Assembly (NCBI RefSeq): GCF_001025195.1 | Contig: NZ_AP012325.1 | Location: forward strand, 1,488,001-1,552,000 | Source: Bifidobacterium catenulatum DSM 16992 = JCM 1194 = LMG 11043 | GTDB taxonomy: Bacteria > Actinomycetota > Actinomycetes > Actinomycetales > Bifidobacteriaceae | Reading direction: 5' to 3' | Length of the DNA: 64,000 nt | In this document: in pieces, positions 45,664-55,022 of the stretch | Layout: each line of letters opens with the position of its first letter | Position numbering within the stretch: position 1 is the first letter of the stretch | The notes under the pieces: model-generated | Database searches by the model: none | Told to the model about the DNA's origin: nothing | Seen by the model: only the letters and a program-made list of their open reading frames with translations | Position numbers and translations under genes: made by a program

Positions 45664-46866
45664 ATGCGGATTCTGCTGGCACCGGACTCGTTCAAGGAAG
45701 CCGCTTCGGCTGAAGCAATCGCACAGGCGATGGCTCGCGGCATTAAGCGTGGCAATCCGCAGGCGGAATGCCGGCTCATGCCTCTTTCCGATGGCGGCGA
45801 AGGATTAACACAAGCCTTGGTTCATGCCACCGCCGGCACGTTGCACAATGTTGAGACAGTTGATGCGATCGGCCGCCCGATTACCGCTCAGTTTGGCTTT
45901 CTTGGCAATAATCGTGCTTCTTGTATTCTCCACACCGCCGTAGTCGAGTTGGCTTCGGCAAGCGGACTTGAACGGGTCTCCCCCGCCGACCGCAATGCGT
46001 TGTCTGCTTCCACGTTCGGCACCGGCTTGCTGATTCGTGCTGCGATTGACGCTGGCGCGAATCGTATTGTGCTTGGTTTGGGCGGCAGTGCCACTACGGA
46101 TGGTGGCACGGGGTTGGCTCGCGCGCTTGGATTTCGTTTTCTTGATACGGCAGGTCATGATATTCCGCTTGGTGGCGGTTCTCTTGTTGATTTGGAGAGG
46201 ATTGACGATTCGGAAGTTCCCGATTTTGTAAAAAATGTTCCGATTGTTCTCGCCTGCGATGTCAGCAATCCTTTGACCGGACCGGAAGGTGCTGCGCATG
46301 TGTTCGCTCCGCAAAAAGGCGCGAACACAGCACAGGTCGAACTCCTCGATCAGGGACTCGCGAATCTCGCACACGCGATCATGCAATACAATGGCCGCGA
46401 TATTGAGCGCATTCCCGGTACAGGCGCCGCGGGCGGTACCGGCGGCGGGATGCTCGGCCTGTTCAATACAACAGTACGGCCGGGAATCGAACTTGTGCTC
46501 GATCTTGCGCATGGTCGAGAAGCATGCGCATGGGCCGACGTCATCATCACCGGCGAAGGTTCCATCGACAGTCAGACACCGTACGGCAAAGTGCCGAGTG
46601 GCATTGCGAAACTGGCGCAATCGCAAGGAAAACCAACTATTGCCATTGGCGGAACGGTAACCCGCGATCCACACACCATCGAAGCGTTGAACGAGACCGG
46701 CATCGTCGCAACGTTCGGCATTGCGCCCGGGCCGGCTGATCTTGCGACGCTGATCGCCAACACGGAACGCAATGTCGAGATCACGTGTGCCGCAATCGCC
46801 GGCACACTGCGCGTTGCTTCGGCTACTGCAGTAGCTGCAACTACTTCACCTTGCGAATCAGCATGA
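45664..46866 (+). CDS. glxK: Glycerate kinase (GlxK/GarK family)
   Basis: A 400-residue glycerate 2-kinase. 'LLAPDSFKEAASAEAIAQAM' at the N-terminus, 'PLSDGGEGLTQAL', 'LGLGGSATTDGGTGLA' and 'TGEGSIDSQTPYGKVPSGIA' are family signatures. It phosphorylates D-glycerate with ATP, feeding 2-phosphoglycerate into lower glycolysis. AAAAGGAGG precedes the ATG. Its last 26 bp overlap the convergent transporter fragment. It follows the TetR gene and may be co-transcribed. Confidence 0.93.
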   Translation: MRILLAPDSFKEAASAEAIAQAMARGIKRGNPQAECRLMPLSDGGEGLTQALVHATAGTLHNVETVDAIGRPITAQFGFLGNNRASCILHTAVVELASASGLERVSPADRNALSASTFGTGLLIRAAIDAGANRIVLGLGGSATTDGGTGLARALGFRFLDTAGHDIPLGGGSLVDLERIDDSEVPDFVKNVPIVLACDVSNPLTGPEGAAHVFAPQKGANTAQVELLDQGLANLAHAIMQYNGRDIERIPGTGAAGGTGGGMLGLFNTTVRPGIELVLDLAHGREACAWADVIITGEGSIDSQTPYGKVPSGIAKLAQSQGKPTIAIGGTVTRDPHTIEALNETGIVATFGIAPGPADLATLIANTERNVEITCAAIAGTLRVASATAVAATTSPCESA

Positions 46867-47119
46867 TGAACACCGTGCCCAGTAGCACCGCAACCACAGC
46901 GATCGGGAACAAAGCCGTATAACCGCCAGTGGCAAGCACAATCGCGCCGGCAAGCTGCTGTATGGCGTTCATCCCCGCGGAACAGTCGGCGTTCATTGAC
47001 GATGGCAACTGGTTCAACGCATGCGTCTGATCAGGCACCAGTACGAATCCGGAAGCAGCCATAAATAACGCGTATGCCACGGCAATGGTCCATTCATGTG
47101 AGCCGCCCACGATCGGCAT
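46841..47119 (-). pseudogene. C-terminal fragment of an MFS transporter (14-TM drug type)
   Basis: A 92-codon open frame: 'AVAYALFMAASGFVLVPDQT', then 'LNQLPSSMNADCSAGMNAIQ', then two hydrophobic segments ending 'FIMLIRKVK'. This matches the last two or three helices of DHA2-type MFS drug exporters. An in-frame TGA lies just upstream of its ATG and the other helices are missing, so it is a truncated remnant. It overlaps the glycerate kinase end. Confidence 0.75.
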
Positions 47120-47191
47120 TTCGTAGGCGGCTCATATCAGACTAGCGTGTCGATTATTGGGTTCTGCGACACGGCTTATTTCGTTTCGCTT

Positions 47192-49534
47192 TTACGCGAC
47201 GGTGAAGGTAGTGCGCTTCAAGTGTTCGCGACGGCTGGAATGGCCGATAAGCACTTCGAATTCGCCCGGTTCGACAATTCGGTTAGCTTCCGAATCGACG
47301 ATGGTGCAATCGGAAACCGGAATGTCGAAGGCAACGGTCTTACTTTTGCCTGGTTCGAGTTCCACGCGCTGGAATGCTTTGAGTTCACGATCAGTCCAGC
47401 TGTAGGAGGTCACGATGTCGCCGATGTAGAGCTGCACTACTTCCGTGCCCTTGCGATCGCCCGTATTGGTGAGGGTGATTTCGGCATGCACGGTGTCGGT
47501 TTCGGCGAATATGCCGGATTCCGGAACGTTGGTGATGGTCGGATCTCCGTATTCGAACGTGGTGTAGCTCAGACCCTCGCCGAATGCGAATGCCGGATTC
47601 TGCGTGAGGTCGGCGTAACGGTTGCCGTGCTGGCCTCGAATCTGGTTGTAGTAGACCGGCAGCTGTCCTGCGTGACGCGGGAAGGTGATCGGCAGGCGTC
47701 CGCTCGGTTCGGTTTCGCCAAGAATGATTTCGGCGATGGCCTGGCCGCCCTTCATGCCCGGGCTTGGAGCCCACAGCAGAGCCGAAGTGCCTTCGGCTGG
47801 AGTTTCGCCAACAATCACGCCGTTGGTGCCGATCACGGATGCCGGCAGCACTTGCGGCTTGGAGCTGACGAGCACCACCACGAACGGCTTGCCGGTTTCG
47901 CGAGCCACGTTCGACAGTGCATCGATCAGCGTATTCTGTCCGCCGAGCAGTTCAAGCGTGGCGGTGGAGCAGCCTTCGCCAATGGCCTGGATCACATCGC
48001 CCACCACGGCCACGATCAGGTCGCTTTTGCGTGCGTTTTCCACGGCTTCGTCAAGCAGTGCGCGATCAATCTTGGCGGAAACGCCGATCTTCGGGCGAGG
48101 CTGTCCATCCGGGTAGAACTCGCCTTCCGGATCGGGCACCAAATCCACGATGTTGGCACCGCGAGAGTACACGACCTCGCAACCTTCCGGAGCGAGCTGC
48201 TTGAAACCATCAAGCACGGTGGTGATCATTTCACGCGGGTGGCCGTCAGGCATCCAGTTGATCTGGCCGGAACTGCCTGCCCAGTCGCCCAGCTGGGTCT
48301 GGGCGTCATCGGCGAGCGGACCAACGACCGCGATACGCTTCGCACCGGCTACGTTGAACGGCAGTGAACCGTCGTTCTTCAGCAATGCCACGGCTTCGCG
48401 AGCCACTTCAAGGTTGAGCTGCTGATGCTCTTCGGAACCGATCACTGCATCGATACGCTTCTGGTCGGGCAAGCGTGGATCTTCGAACAGTCCAAGACGG
48501 AACTTCAGTGCGAGAATACGAGCCACGGCGGCATCGATCAACGATTCGTCAAGCAGACCGGTCTTCACGGCTTCGATCGCACCCTCGTAGAACTTTGGCG
48601 TGGTCATCACCAAGTCGTTGCCGGACTTGACCGCATCGGCAGCAGCCTGCACATAGTCAGGCTTGACCTTCTGCTCCCACACGGAACGGCCGACGTTGTC
48701 CCAGTCGGTGATGAGCGTGCCCTGATAGTTCCAAGCGCCACGCAGTTTGTCGGAAAGCAGCCACTTGTTGAAGGTGACCGGCACACCTTCGATGGATTCG
48801 TAGCCGAGCATGAAGGTGCCGCAGCCTTCCTTGGCCACGCGTTCAAACGGCGGCAGGAACCAGGATTCCAGCTTGCGGTGGCTCAGGTCGGCTTCGGAAG
48901 CGTCACGCCCTCCCTGTGTTTCGGAATAGCCTGCGAAATGCTTGGCGCATGCGAGGATCGCGTCTTTGGCGAGCGGCTCGCCCGCCTTGGCTCCACCTTG
49001 ATAGCCCTTGACAATGGACGATGCCATTTCGCCAATCAGGTACGGATCTTCGCCAAAGGTTTCGCCCACGCGGCCCCAACGGGTGTCTCGCGCGATGCAC
49101 AGCACCGGGGAGAACGTCCAATGCACGCCGGTGGCTGACACTTCCTCGGCGGTGGCACGGCCCGCGGCCTGTACCTTTTCAGAATCCCACGTGGTTGCCA
49201 TGCCTAGCTGTTCCGGGAAAATGGTGGCTCCCGGCCAGAAGGAATAGCCGTGAATGCAGTCGTCGCCGATCACCAGCGGAATGCCGAGACGGGTTTTGGC
49301 GTTCACCGTTTCCACGGCTTTCGGCAGATCGGACGGCGAGGTGTGCAGAATGGAACCAACGTGCTTGTTGACGATCAGATCGTCCAAATCGCCGCTTCGC
49401 GCGTCAAGCTGCATCATCTGTCCGACTTTTTCCTCAAGGGTCATTCGACCAAGCAGATCGGCGATGCGTTCCTCAGTAGGAAGTTCCGGATTCCTATAGG
49501 GCAGATTTACAGTATTTTCAGTGGTTTCGGCCAT
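47192..49534 (-). CDS. GH3 beta-glucosidase (BglX-like, cytoplasmic)
   Basis: A 780-residue GH3 enzyme of the BglX type with Asp277 as nucleophile in 'GTLITDWDNVGR', plus 'GRVGETFGEDPYLIGEM' and 'CAKHFAGYSETQGGRD'. No signal peptide is seen, unlike periplasmic BglX. It ends in a fibronectin-III-like domain. It would hydrolyse imported beta-linked gluco-oligosaccharides; other GH3 specificities are possible. ATG 49534 is chosen because it follows GAGGAAAGTGAG; the open frame extends a further 29 codons. A palindrome lies about 40 bp upstream. Confidence 0.92.
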   Translation of the reverse strand: MAETTENTVNLPYRNPELPTEERIADLLGRMTLEEKVGQMMQLDARSGDLDDLIVNKHVGSILHTSPSDLPKAVETVNAKTRLGIPLVIGDDCIHGYSFWPGATIFPEQLGMATTWDSEKVQAAGRATAEEVSATGVHWTFSPVLCIARDTRWGRVGETFGEDPYLIGEMASSIVKGYQGGAKAGEPLAKDAILACAKHFAGYSETQGGRDASEADLSHRKLESWFLPPFERVAKEGCGTFMLGYESIEGVPVTFNKWLLSDKLRGAWNYQGTLITDWDNVGRSVWEQKVKPDYVQAAADAVKSGNDLVMTTPKFYEGAIEAVKTGLLDESLIDAAVARILALKFRLGLFEDPRLPDQKRIDAVIGSEEHQQLNLEVAREAVALLKNDGSLPFNVAGAKRIAVVGPLADDAQTQLGDWAGSSGQINWMPDGHPREMITTVLDGFKQLAPEGCEVVYSRGANIVDLVPDPEGEFYPDGQPRPKIGVSAKIDRALLDEAVENARKSDLIVAVVGDVIQAIGEGCSTATLELLGGQNTLIDALSNVARETGKPFVVVLVSSKPQVLPASVIGTNGVIVGETPAEGTSALLWAPSPGMKGGQAIAEIILGETEPSGRLPITFPRHAGQLPVYYNQIRGQHGNRYADLTQNPAFAFGEGLSYTTFEYGDPTITNVPESGIFAETDTVHAEITLTNTGDRKGTEVVQLYIGDIVTSYSWTDRELKAFQRVELEPGKSKTVAFDIPVSDCTIVDSEANRIVEPGEFEVLIGHSSRREHLKRTTFTVA

Positions 49535-49573
49535 GGATTGCTCACTTTCCTCATTGAAGCGATTTTCTTTAAT

Positions 49574-49585
49574 TACCAATTGGTA
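49574..49585. promoter_or_regulatory. Palindromic operator upstream of the second GH3 gene
   Basis: TACCAATTGGTA is a perfect 12-bp palindrome 40 bp before the GH3 start, downstream of a possible -10 TATACT. It is probably bound by a repressor, perhaps the TetR whose truncated copy lies next to it. Confidence 0.55.
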
Positions 49586-49635
49586 GTTTAGTATATCATA
49601 TGCACATCCGCAACTCGACATAACCCTGTCAACGC

Positions 49636-49668
49636 AAAAGGCGAGGGACCATCAGACCCTCGCCTTTT
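49636..49668. terminator. Rho-independent terminator
   Basis: AAAAGGCGAGGG (49636-49647) and CCCTCGCCTTTT (49657-49668) form a hairpin with A and T runs on both sides. It would end minus-strand transcription from the truncated tetR gene. Confidence 0.8.
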
Positions 49669-49708
49669 CGCACGCGCATGCAATGCCAATCTCAACAAGT
49701 ATTCAAAA

Positions 49709-49999
49709 TCAACGATATGCATCCCACAACGGGGATGGAAACAGCATGTTTTCCATCTGAGCCCACTCTTTGCATAAATCAACTTCAGGCTCGCGCAACC
49801 ACCATAATTGCACACCATCCATGATTTCCATGGCTTTACGCACCACCGGTCGCATGCTCGACTTCCATGAACCCAATTGCGGAGGAATCAGCCAAGGATA
49901 TTGCGAATAGTTCTCCCAAATATCGTCCATACGAGCAGTGAATTCATCATGCAACGGATGTTCAGGATTCAACGATTCCACAGAAAGCACGGTAAACTT
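49709..49999 (-). pseudogene. Truncated TetR-family regulator, ligand domain only
   Basis: The frame keeps about 97 codons matching the C-terminal half of the TetR protein at 52918-53553: 'FTVLSVESLNPEHPLHDEF', 'WEVVPPQLG'-like and 'VRKAMEIMDGVQLWWLREPE', ending 'PLWDAYR'. Homology begins abruptly near 49999; the helix-turn-helix is lost and unrelated DNA follows. It marks the left border of the inserted MFS/ATP-grasp cassette. Confidence 0.85.
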
Positions 50000-50127
50000 T
50001 GAAACAGACACCCCCAAGTATGCCAAAACCAAGCGTCACTATATGTGGACGCAGCAATGAACAATTCCCCTATGACAACTAGCATGGGGAGACATTATTT
50101 GTAAAGCATAAAAGAAGGTCCATTCAA

Positions 50128-51366
50128 ATGGAGAAGCCGAACGATATTAAAAGAGACTCCATATCAGTGAATTACTTTTTGAATACTGCTGCGTACAGCG
50201 GTCTCTTCTCCCTTCTTTCGGTTATTCTCACCGGCCAAGTTTCTGCGGCGTCATCGCTATATGTTGGGCTGGCGCTCGGAATTTTATCTCTTTTTTCTAG
50301 AGGCAGTACTGTTTTTATAGGTAGCCTGATTGAGCGTTTCTCAACGGTATCCCTCACCGAGGCCGGTTTCGGATTCATGGTTTTTTCACTTTTGCTGCTA
50401 CAACCGGCAATGGGTGGTTTTATCGGCTTCCTTTTTGCGGATTTGGCTTTGCTGGGACTCGGTCTTTCATTGGTTAATTTTGCCCTACGAGGGCATATCA
50501 TCGCTACAGTAAAGGATAAAAAAATTCAGGCTTCTTTGTTTGCTTTAGTGACTATGGCAGCCAATCTTGGATCCGCGATTGGACCTCTGGGCTCGAATTA
50601 CATATATAAAGCTTTCGGACAAACGCTCTTTATTGCAATCATCGTCGGACTCTATGCTTTTTCTGCTTTACTAGCTCCAATAGCGCTGACTCATCATGTC
50701 TTCATACGCAATGAGAAAAGCGGCGAGGAAAACACTTCCTCCATCGTGAAGACCATTACAGACTCGCTGAAAAGTCCCGGTACGGTTCTTGCCATCCTGG
50801 CGGTGTTCGTGGGCAGTATAATGAATGGTCAGCTTTTTGCCGGAATGGCATTGGAATTCCACTCGTTATCCGATAGTCCAGTCATAAGAGGATTGTTCTA
50901 TTCCATTGATGCCATATCGGTCATAGCACTGCAAATGCCGGTAAGTAAGATCATCTCGCGCAATATGACCAAAGAACATAATGCCACCTCATTCATAGTC
51001 AAAAGCCTGGGGATTTATGGAATTTCCTTCGCACTATTCGCCTGCGGAGTCTCGTCGTACTGGTGGATATGCATCATTTCCTTGGTTGTGTTCTCCATTG
51101 CAGAATGCATCTATGCGCCATTAATCAATATTGCTCTGGTAGAGGCACAGCCAGATAAGCCTTTGGTGGACATTCTGAACTATCGGCTGATAATTGCAGC
51201 CATTGGTGAATCGGCAGGCTCATTCCTTGGCGGTTGGATCGTTCCGGCACTACGTCCTGCAGGATTGACGGCTTGGTATTGGTGTGCACTGGCGTTAGTG
51301 GGAATAATGCCTGCAGTCGTCACTAATCAAATTAGAAAACGTGGACAAAGAATCATTCGTCATTGA
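50128..51366 (+). CDS. MFS transporter (putative exporter of the cassette)
   Basis: A 412-residue protein with about 12 hydrophobic helices and a central loop near residues 190-215. It resembles 12-TM major facilitator proteins (YfmO/BacE-like). AAGAAGG precedes the ATG. 39 bp separate it from the ATP-grasp gene, so they form an operon. Base composition is AT-richer than the neighbours. Pairing of an MFS protein with an ATP-grasp ligase recalls bacilysin-type export, so I infer that it exports the ligase product. Uptake is the alternative. Confidence 0.8.
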   Translation: MEKPNDIKRDSISVNYFLNTAAYSGLFSLLSVILTGQVSAASSLYVGLALGILSLFSRGSTVFIGSLIERFSTVSLTEAGFGFMVFSLLLLQPAMGGFIGFLFADLALLGLGLSLVNFALRGHIIATVKDKKIQASLFALVTMAANLGSAIGPLGSNYIYKAFGQTLFIAIIVGLYAFSALLAPIALTHHVFIRNEKSGEENTSSIVKTITDSLKSPGTVLAILAVFVGSIMNGQLFAGMALEFHSLSDSPVIRGLFYSIDAISVIALQMPVSKIISRNMTKEHNATSFIVKSLGIYGISFALFACGVSSYWWICIISLVVFSIAECIYAPLINIALVEAQPDKPLVDILNYRLIIAAIGESAGSFLGGWIVPALRPAGLTAWYWCALALVGIMPAVVTNQIRKRGQRIIRH

Positions 51367-51405
51367 AAGAAAAAGTCTTGGTGAGTACACCGGAAGGGGA
51401 ATGAC

Positions 51406-52593
51406 ATGAAAGTATTATTGCTGCAACAGCCCAAATCTTTCTCAAATTATCCTAAATGGATTGAGGAAATCCAAGAACGTTTCGATTGTTTAGAAGTTAT
51501 GGTCTTCACCTCGAACGATCGAGCCGCACACCATAGTTGGCCGAGCTCCGTCATCAAGGAAATCGAGGTTTCCGATTATTCCTCTGATAGCGCTACCGCA
51601 AAATTCTTTGATATTGTCAGGAAATTTAAACCAGATAGGATAGTTTCCAGCTCAGAGGAAGACGTACTGAGGGTTGCAGAGGCGAGAAGTTTATTTGGAA
51701 TTCCCGGTTTACAGCATGAACTGGCGTTAAGCTGTCGAGATAAAGTCACGATGAAACAATCGGCCCTTGATGCCGGATTAAAGATTATTCCCTATACCAC
51801 CTGCCAAGGCTTTGGAGATATTATTTCGGCGTTCGATCGTTGGGAGACGGTTGTTCTCAAACCTCGATGGGGCGCAGGGTCTGCAGGCATTACGATATTG
51901 CATTCGAAAGATGACCTGCCTGCTTTAGCTACCAAGCCGGAATTCATACGAAACGTGCATTCAAACCAGTATTACTTAGAGGAATATTGTTCCGGTTCCG
52001 TCTACCATGTGGATGTAGTCTATATCAATTCCGGTTCGATTCTGATCTCACCATCACGGTACCTTGTCCCGCCACTGGATTTCGAGAAACAAAACACCGG
52101 TTCCGTGATGTTGGATGAGAACGGTGCCGACTATTCCGAGCTGCTCCGACTGACAAAGCAATTAATTGCATCTTTCAACGATCAGACGATTCCGAATGTG
52201 ATGCATATCGAATTCTATAAGAATGAAACCGGTGATTTCGTATTCGGGGAAATGGCGGCACGCAGAGGAGGCGGTCTCATCAAGCAGGAGCTGGCAGCCG
52301 CCTATGACATAGACCAAAGCAAGGCCAACTTCCTATTGGAACTTGGTCTTGTCGATGCGGATGCGAATATTACGCGATCATCTCAGTATGGCATACTGCT
52401 GGAAACCGCTGGATTGAACTGGCCAAAGGAAAAAGAAATCCCGGATTGGGCGGTTTTGGAATCTGTGGGCAAGAAAAAAGGTATCGCTCATAACTCTGTT
52501 GATTCTGACAGGAAATTTCTTATTTCCGGCAAGAATGAATCTGAGATTATTCAACGTTCTAATTATCTTATAAATAGTCAATATAATGAGTAA
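51406..52593 (+). CDS. ATP-grasp ligase (L-amino-acid ligase / CarB-like)
   Basis: A 395-residue ATP-grasp enzyme. An N-terminal Rossmann-like domain precedes 'CRDKVTMKQSALDAGLKIIP'; the ATP-binding region has 'VVLKPRWGAGSAGI', 'YYLEEYCSGSVYHVDVV' and the Mg2+-binding acids in 'MHIEFYKNETGDFVFGEMAARRGGG'. This architecture is that of carboxylate-amine ligases such as BacD-type amino-acid ligases. Product unknown; a dipeptide or modified amino acid is likely. AT-rich and co-directional with the MFS gene. GGAAGGGG precedes the ATG. Confidence 0.82.
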   Translation: MKVLLLQQPKSFSNYPKWIEEIQERFDCLEVMVFTSNDRAAHHSWPSSVIKEIEVSDYSSDSATAKFFDIVRKFKPDRIVSSSEEDVLRVAEARSLFGIPGLQHELALSCRDKVTMKQSALDAGLKIIPYTTCQGFGDIISAFDRWETVVLKPRWGAGSAGITILHSKDDLPALATKPEFIRNVHSNQYYLEEYCSGSVYHVDVVYINSGSILISPSRYLVPPLDFEKQNTGSVMLDENGADYSELLRLTKQLIASFNDQTIPNVMHIEFYKNETGDFVFGEMAARRGGGLIKQELAAAYDIDQSKANFLLELGLVDADANITRSSQYGILLETAGLNWPKEKEIPDWAVLESVGKKKGIAHNSVDSDRKFLISGKNESEIIQRSNYLINSQYNE

Positions 52594-52599
52594 AATTAA

Positions 52600-52866
52600 C
52601 TTTTTACAGAGGGACAATTGTAACTAATTCTGCAGCAGGTTCTATATATGACGAATTATTATGTAGAATTGGTAATTCTACTGAATCTAGACTCTTCCGT
52701 AAAATAATGATACTAGTATCGCTAGGGATGTTGGGAGCCAGCATTGGCGTCTATACGGGAAGCGCAGCAGGTAGTCTGACTGCATCAAAATGGTCGACAT
52801 CTCAAGAAACCAGCATGTCTCTTTCAGCAAACTTTTCAGGCACTACCACAATAGAAGATAAGCAAA
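52600..52866 (+). pseudogene. Decayed N-terminus of an MFS transporter
   Basis: One frame without its own start reads 'ESRLFRKIMILVSLGMLGAS', then 'GVYTGSAAGSLTASKWST'. This resembles helix 1 and the following loop of MFS metabolite:H+ symporters. The frame runs into the 3' flank of the next tetR gene at about 52866, where the foreign DNA ends. An ATG overlapping the ATP-grasp stop opens another frame that stops after 13 codons, consistent with a frameshift. It is a relic at the right border of the cassette. Confidence 0.4.
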
Positions 52867-52917
52867 ATGAGGGTGGCCGTCAGGTCACCCCCGAACGTAT
52901 GCGGAACACACATAAAA

Positions 52918-53553
52918 TCAGCGGCATGCATCCCAGAGGGGCGCGGGAAACAGCAGATTCTCCATTTCGGACCATTCCTCACACAAGTCCACTTCCGGTT
53001 CGCGCAGCCACCACAGCTGAATGCCATCCATGATTTCCATGGCTTTGCGCACCACTGGCCGCATGCTGCCGGCCCATGCGCCCAATTGCGGCGGAACCAC
53101 CCACGGGTATTTCGAGTAGTGTTCCCAGATGTCCTCCATGCGTCCCATGAATTCGTCATGCAATGGGTGATCCGGGTTCAGGGATTCCACCGACAGCACG
53201 GTGAACAGCTGCACCATCATGCGGCGGCGCGAGTTGTGTTTCACCAGGTAGCGCAGATACGCGGGAAAATGCGGCGCGGACGGGTCGCTGCCCGGCATGC
53301 CCGAAGAGAAGAAGTCCTCCGGCGTGCCGGTCTGCCCGTAGTATTCGTCATATACCAGCGCCAGCATTTTGTCTTTGTTGTCGACGTATCGCAACACGCC
53401 TTGTTTGGAGATGCCGACCCTGTCGGCCACGTCTTGGATGGAAATGCCATTGAATCCACGCTCACTGATCAGCTGAACAGCCGCATCCAGCACTTCCGCT
53501 CGACGCTCCTGCGGTGATTTTCGGATACGTTTCGAAGTCTCTTCCTCTGCCAT
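52918..53553 (-). CDS. TetR-family transcriptional regulator
   Basis: A 211-residue TetR regulator with helix-turn-helix 'ISIQDVADRVGISKQGVLRYV' near residues 37-57 and a ligand domain ending 'LFPAPLWDACR'. The C-terminal half is paralogous to the truncated gene at 49709-49999. It lies about 48 bp upstream of nothing on its own strand except the GH5 gene ending at 53601, with which it is co-directional. It probably controls the GH5/GH43 genes. A hairpin of GGGTG/CACCC at about 52869-52888 may end it. Confidence 0.92.
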   Translation of the reverse strand: MAEEETSKRIRKSPQERRAEVLDAAVQLISERGFNGISIQDVADRVGISKQGVLRYVDNKDKMLALVYDEYYGQTGTPEDFFSSGMPGSDPSAPHFPAYLRYLVKHNSRRRMMVQLFTVLSVESLNPDHPLHDEFMGRMEDIWEHYSKYPWVVPPQLGAWAGSMRPVVRKAMEIMDGIQLWWLREPEVDLCEEWSEMENLLFPAPLWDACR

Positions 53554-53600
53554 GATTCCGAGTCTAATGCACCTTGCGTCGATTGCCGTTGATTGACTGC

Positions 53601-54800
53601 CTATGGCACGTCATCGTGAGAGGTATCCGCCCGAATCCATCCATGACGCCATACGCGAGTCAGATCCCACGCCTCAAGATTGCCGCCGTTGCGAGGATCC
53701 CGCGGCGGTTTCCCTTCGCCACTACCCGGTTTCGCGGAGCGCGCAAGCTGGTAGCTCCAATAGATCTGCCCCGCCGACACGTCCCATGCCGCGCGTTGCA
53801 ATCGTGACACTTGGCGGTATGCAGCCGATCGGTTTTGGCTGTGTAGGGCCCACTGATTCTCCACGCACCACTCGCCCACCAGCACGGGAATACGACGGGC
53901 CGCCGAACGGATGGCGATGCCACTCGCGCCCACCAGCATCCGGTACAGCCATGGCAGTCGCCGCGATCGCAGGTACAGCCGGCGTGCCGGTCCCGAAAAC
54001 AGCGGATCCTCCATCGCGATGAGATACTGATGGGTGTCGAGCATGACGTTGCGCATGCCAGCACGACGGAACCAACCACCCCAGCGGAGCAGTCGGAAAC
54101 CGTCATGGAATACGATCACGGTTTCCGGACGTAGCACGGCGCGCAACCGGGCGTAAGCGTCGCGGTAGAAGCGCTTCAGAAAACGCAGTGAGACATACGT
54201 GCTACCGGAAGCCTCATGAGAGTCTTTCGCCGTGTTCGACGTGCTATGGAACACTGACCAGCTCACTGGTTCGTTGAGTACTTCGATGCCGTGCAGGGCC
54301 GGTTCGTCGCGGTATCGGCGAGCCAATCGCTCCAGCACGTTCAGCGTGTACTCCACCAAGTCCGTATTCTGCGCCCATTTGCACACACCCGTCAGACCGC
54401 CGTTGTCGAAACCATTCTGCGAGCCGGGCACGGTATGCAGGTCGATCATGATCTTCAGTCCCGTCTCCCGCGCCCAACGGAACGCGCGGTCGAGGTACGT
54501 GATGCAGCCCGGATGCCCGGGCCAGTCGCCGAAGATGAAATACGGTATGGGAATGCGTACGAGGTTGATTCCGTGGTCGGCGATGATACGAAAATCCTCC
54601 AAGGTGATGTAGGTTTCGCGGTGCCGGCGCAGTTCCTCGGCTAGATTCCGTTCGGACCAGAGGGATACGTGCGTGCGGTGCATCCAGATTTCATCGTCTT
54701 CGGCGCTGCGGGTGAACGGTTTCGGATCCATCCATTTCTCCAGCACCAGCCAGTTGCCGAGGTTCACGCCGTCGATTCGCTCGTCGATGCCTAGCACCAT
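53601..54800 (-). CDS. GH5 glycosidase, exo-beta-1,3-glucanase-like
   Basis: A 399-residue GH5 (clan A) enzyme. The acid/base is Glu177 in 'GIEVLNEP' and the nucleophile Glu310 in 'PVLVGEWC'; 'NLGNWLVLEKWM' at the start and 'FDNGGLTGVCKW' are typical of the exo-1,3-beta-glucanase-like GH5 branch. No signal peptide. The start at 54800 is chosen because it aligns with its paralogue's start at 57940; the open frame continues upstream to a TTG at 54884. Arg-rich and more GC-rich than the paralogue. It would act on imported beta-glucosides. Confidence 0.85.
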   Translation of the reverse strand: MVLGIDERIDGVNLGNWLVLEKWMDPKPFTRSAEDDEIWMHRTHVSLWSERNLAEELRRHRETYITLEDFRIIADHGINLVRIPIPYFIFGDWPGHPGCITYLDRAFRWARETGLKIMIDLHTVPGSQNGFDNGGLTGVCKWAQNTDLVEYTLNVLERLARRYRDEPALHGIEVLNEPVSWSVFHSTSNTAKDSHEASGSTYVSLRFLKRFYRDAYARLRAVLRPETVIVFHDGFRLLRWGGWFRRAGMRNVMLDTHQYLIAMEDPLFSGPARRLYLRSRRLPWLYRMLVGASGIAIRSAARRIPVLVGEWCVENQWALHSQNRSAAYRQVSRLQRAAWDVSAGQIYWSYQLARSAKPGSGEGKPPRDPRNGGNLEAWDLTRVWRHGWIRADTSHDDVP

Positions 54801-55022
54801 GCGTCTCACCGCCCTTACGTTCGGGGGTTGCCCGACTTTTCGTTTCCGCCCATCACAACCCATGGCAAAACCCATTCGGCCCAATGGGCCAAGGAACCGC
54901 GCGTCATTCGCAACGTTCCTTGGTCCATTGTATGCGCCCCGCGAGCGGCCACGCGGCCGCTCGGAATCGGATCACAGCCGGATCAGGGTCGTTGAATGAT
55001 CGTGGTGGCCGGCCGGGCGGGA

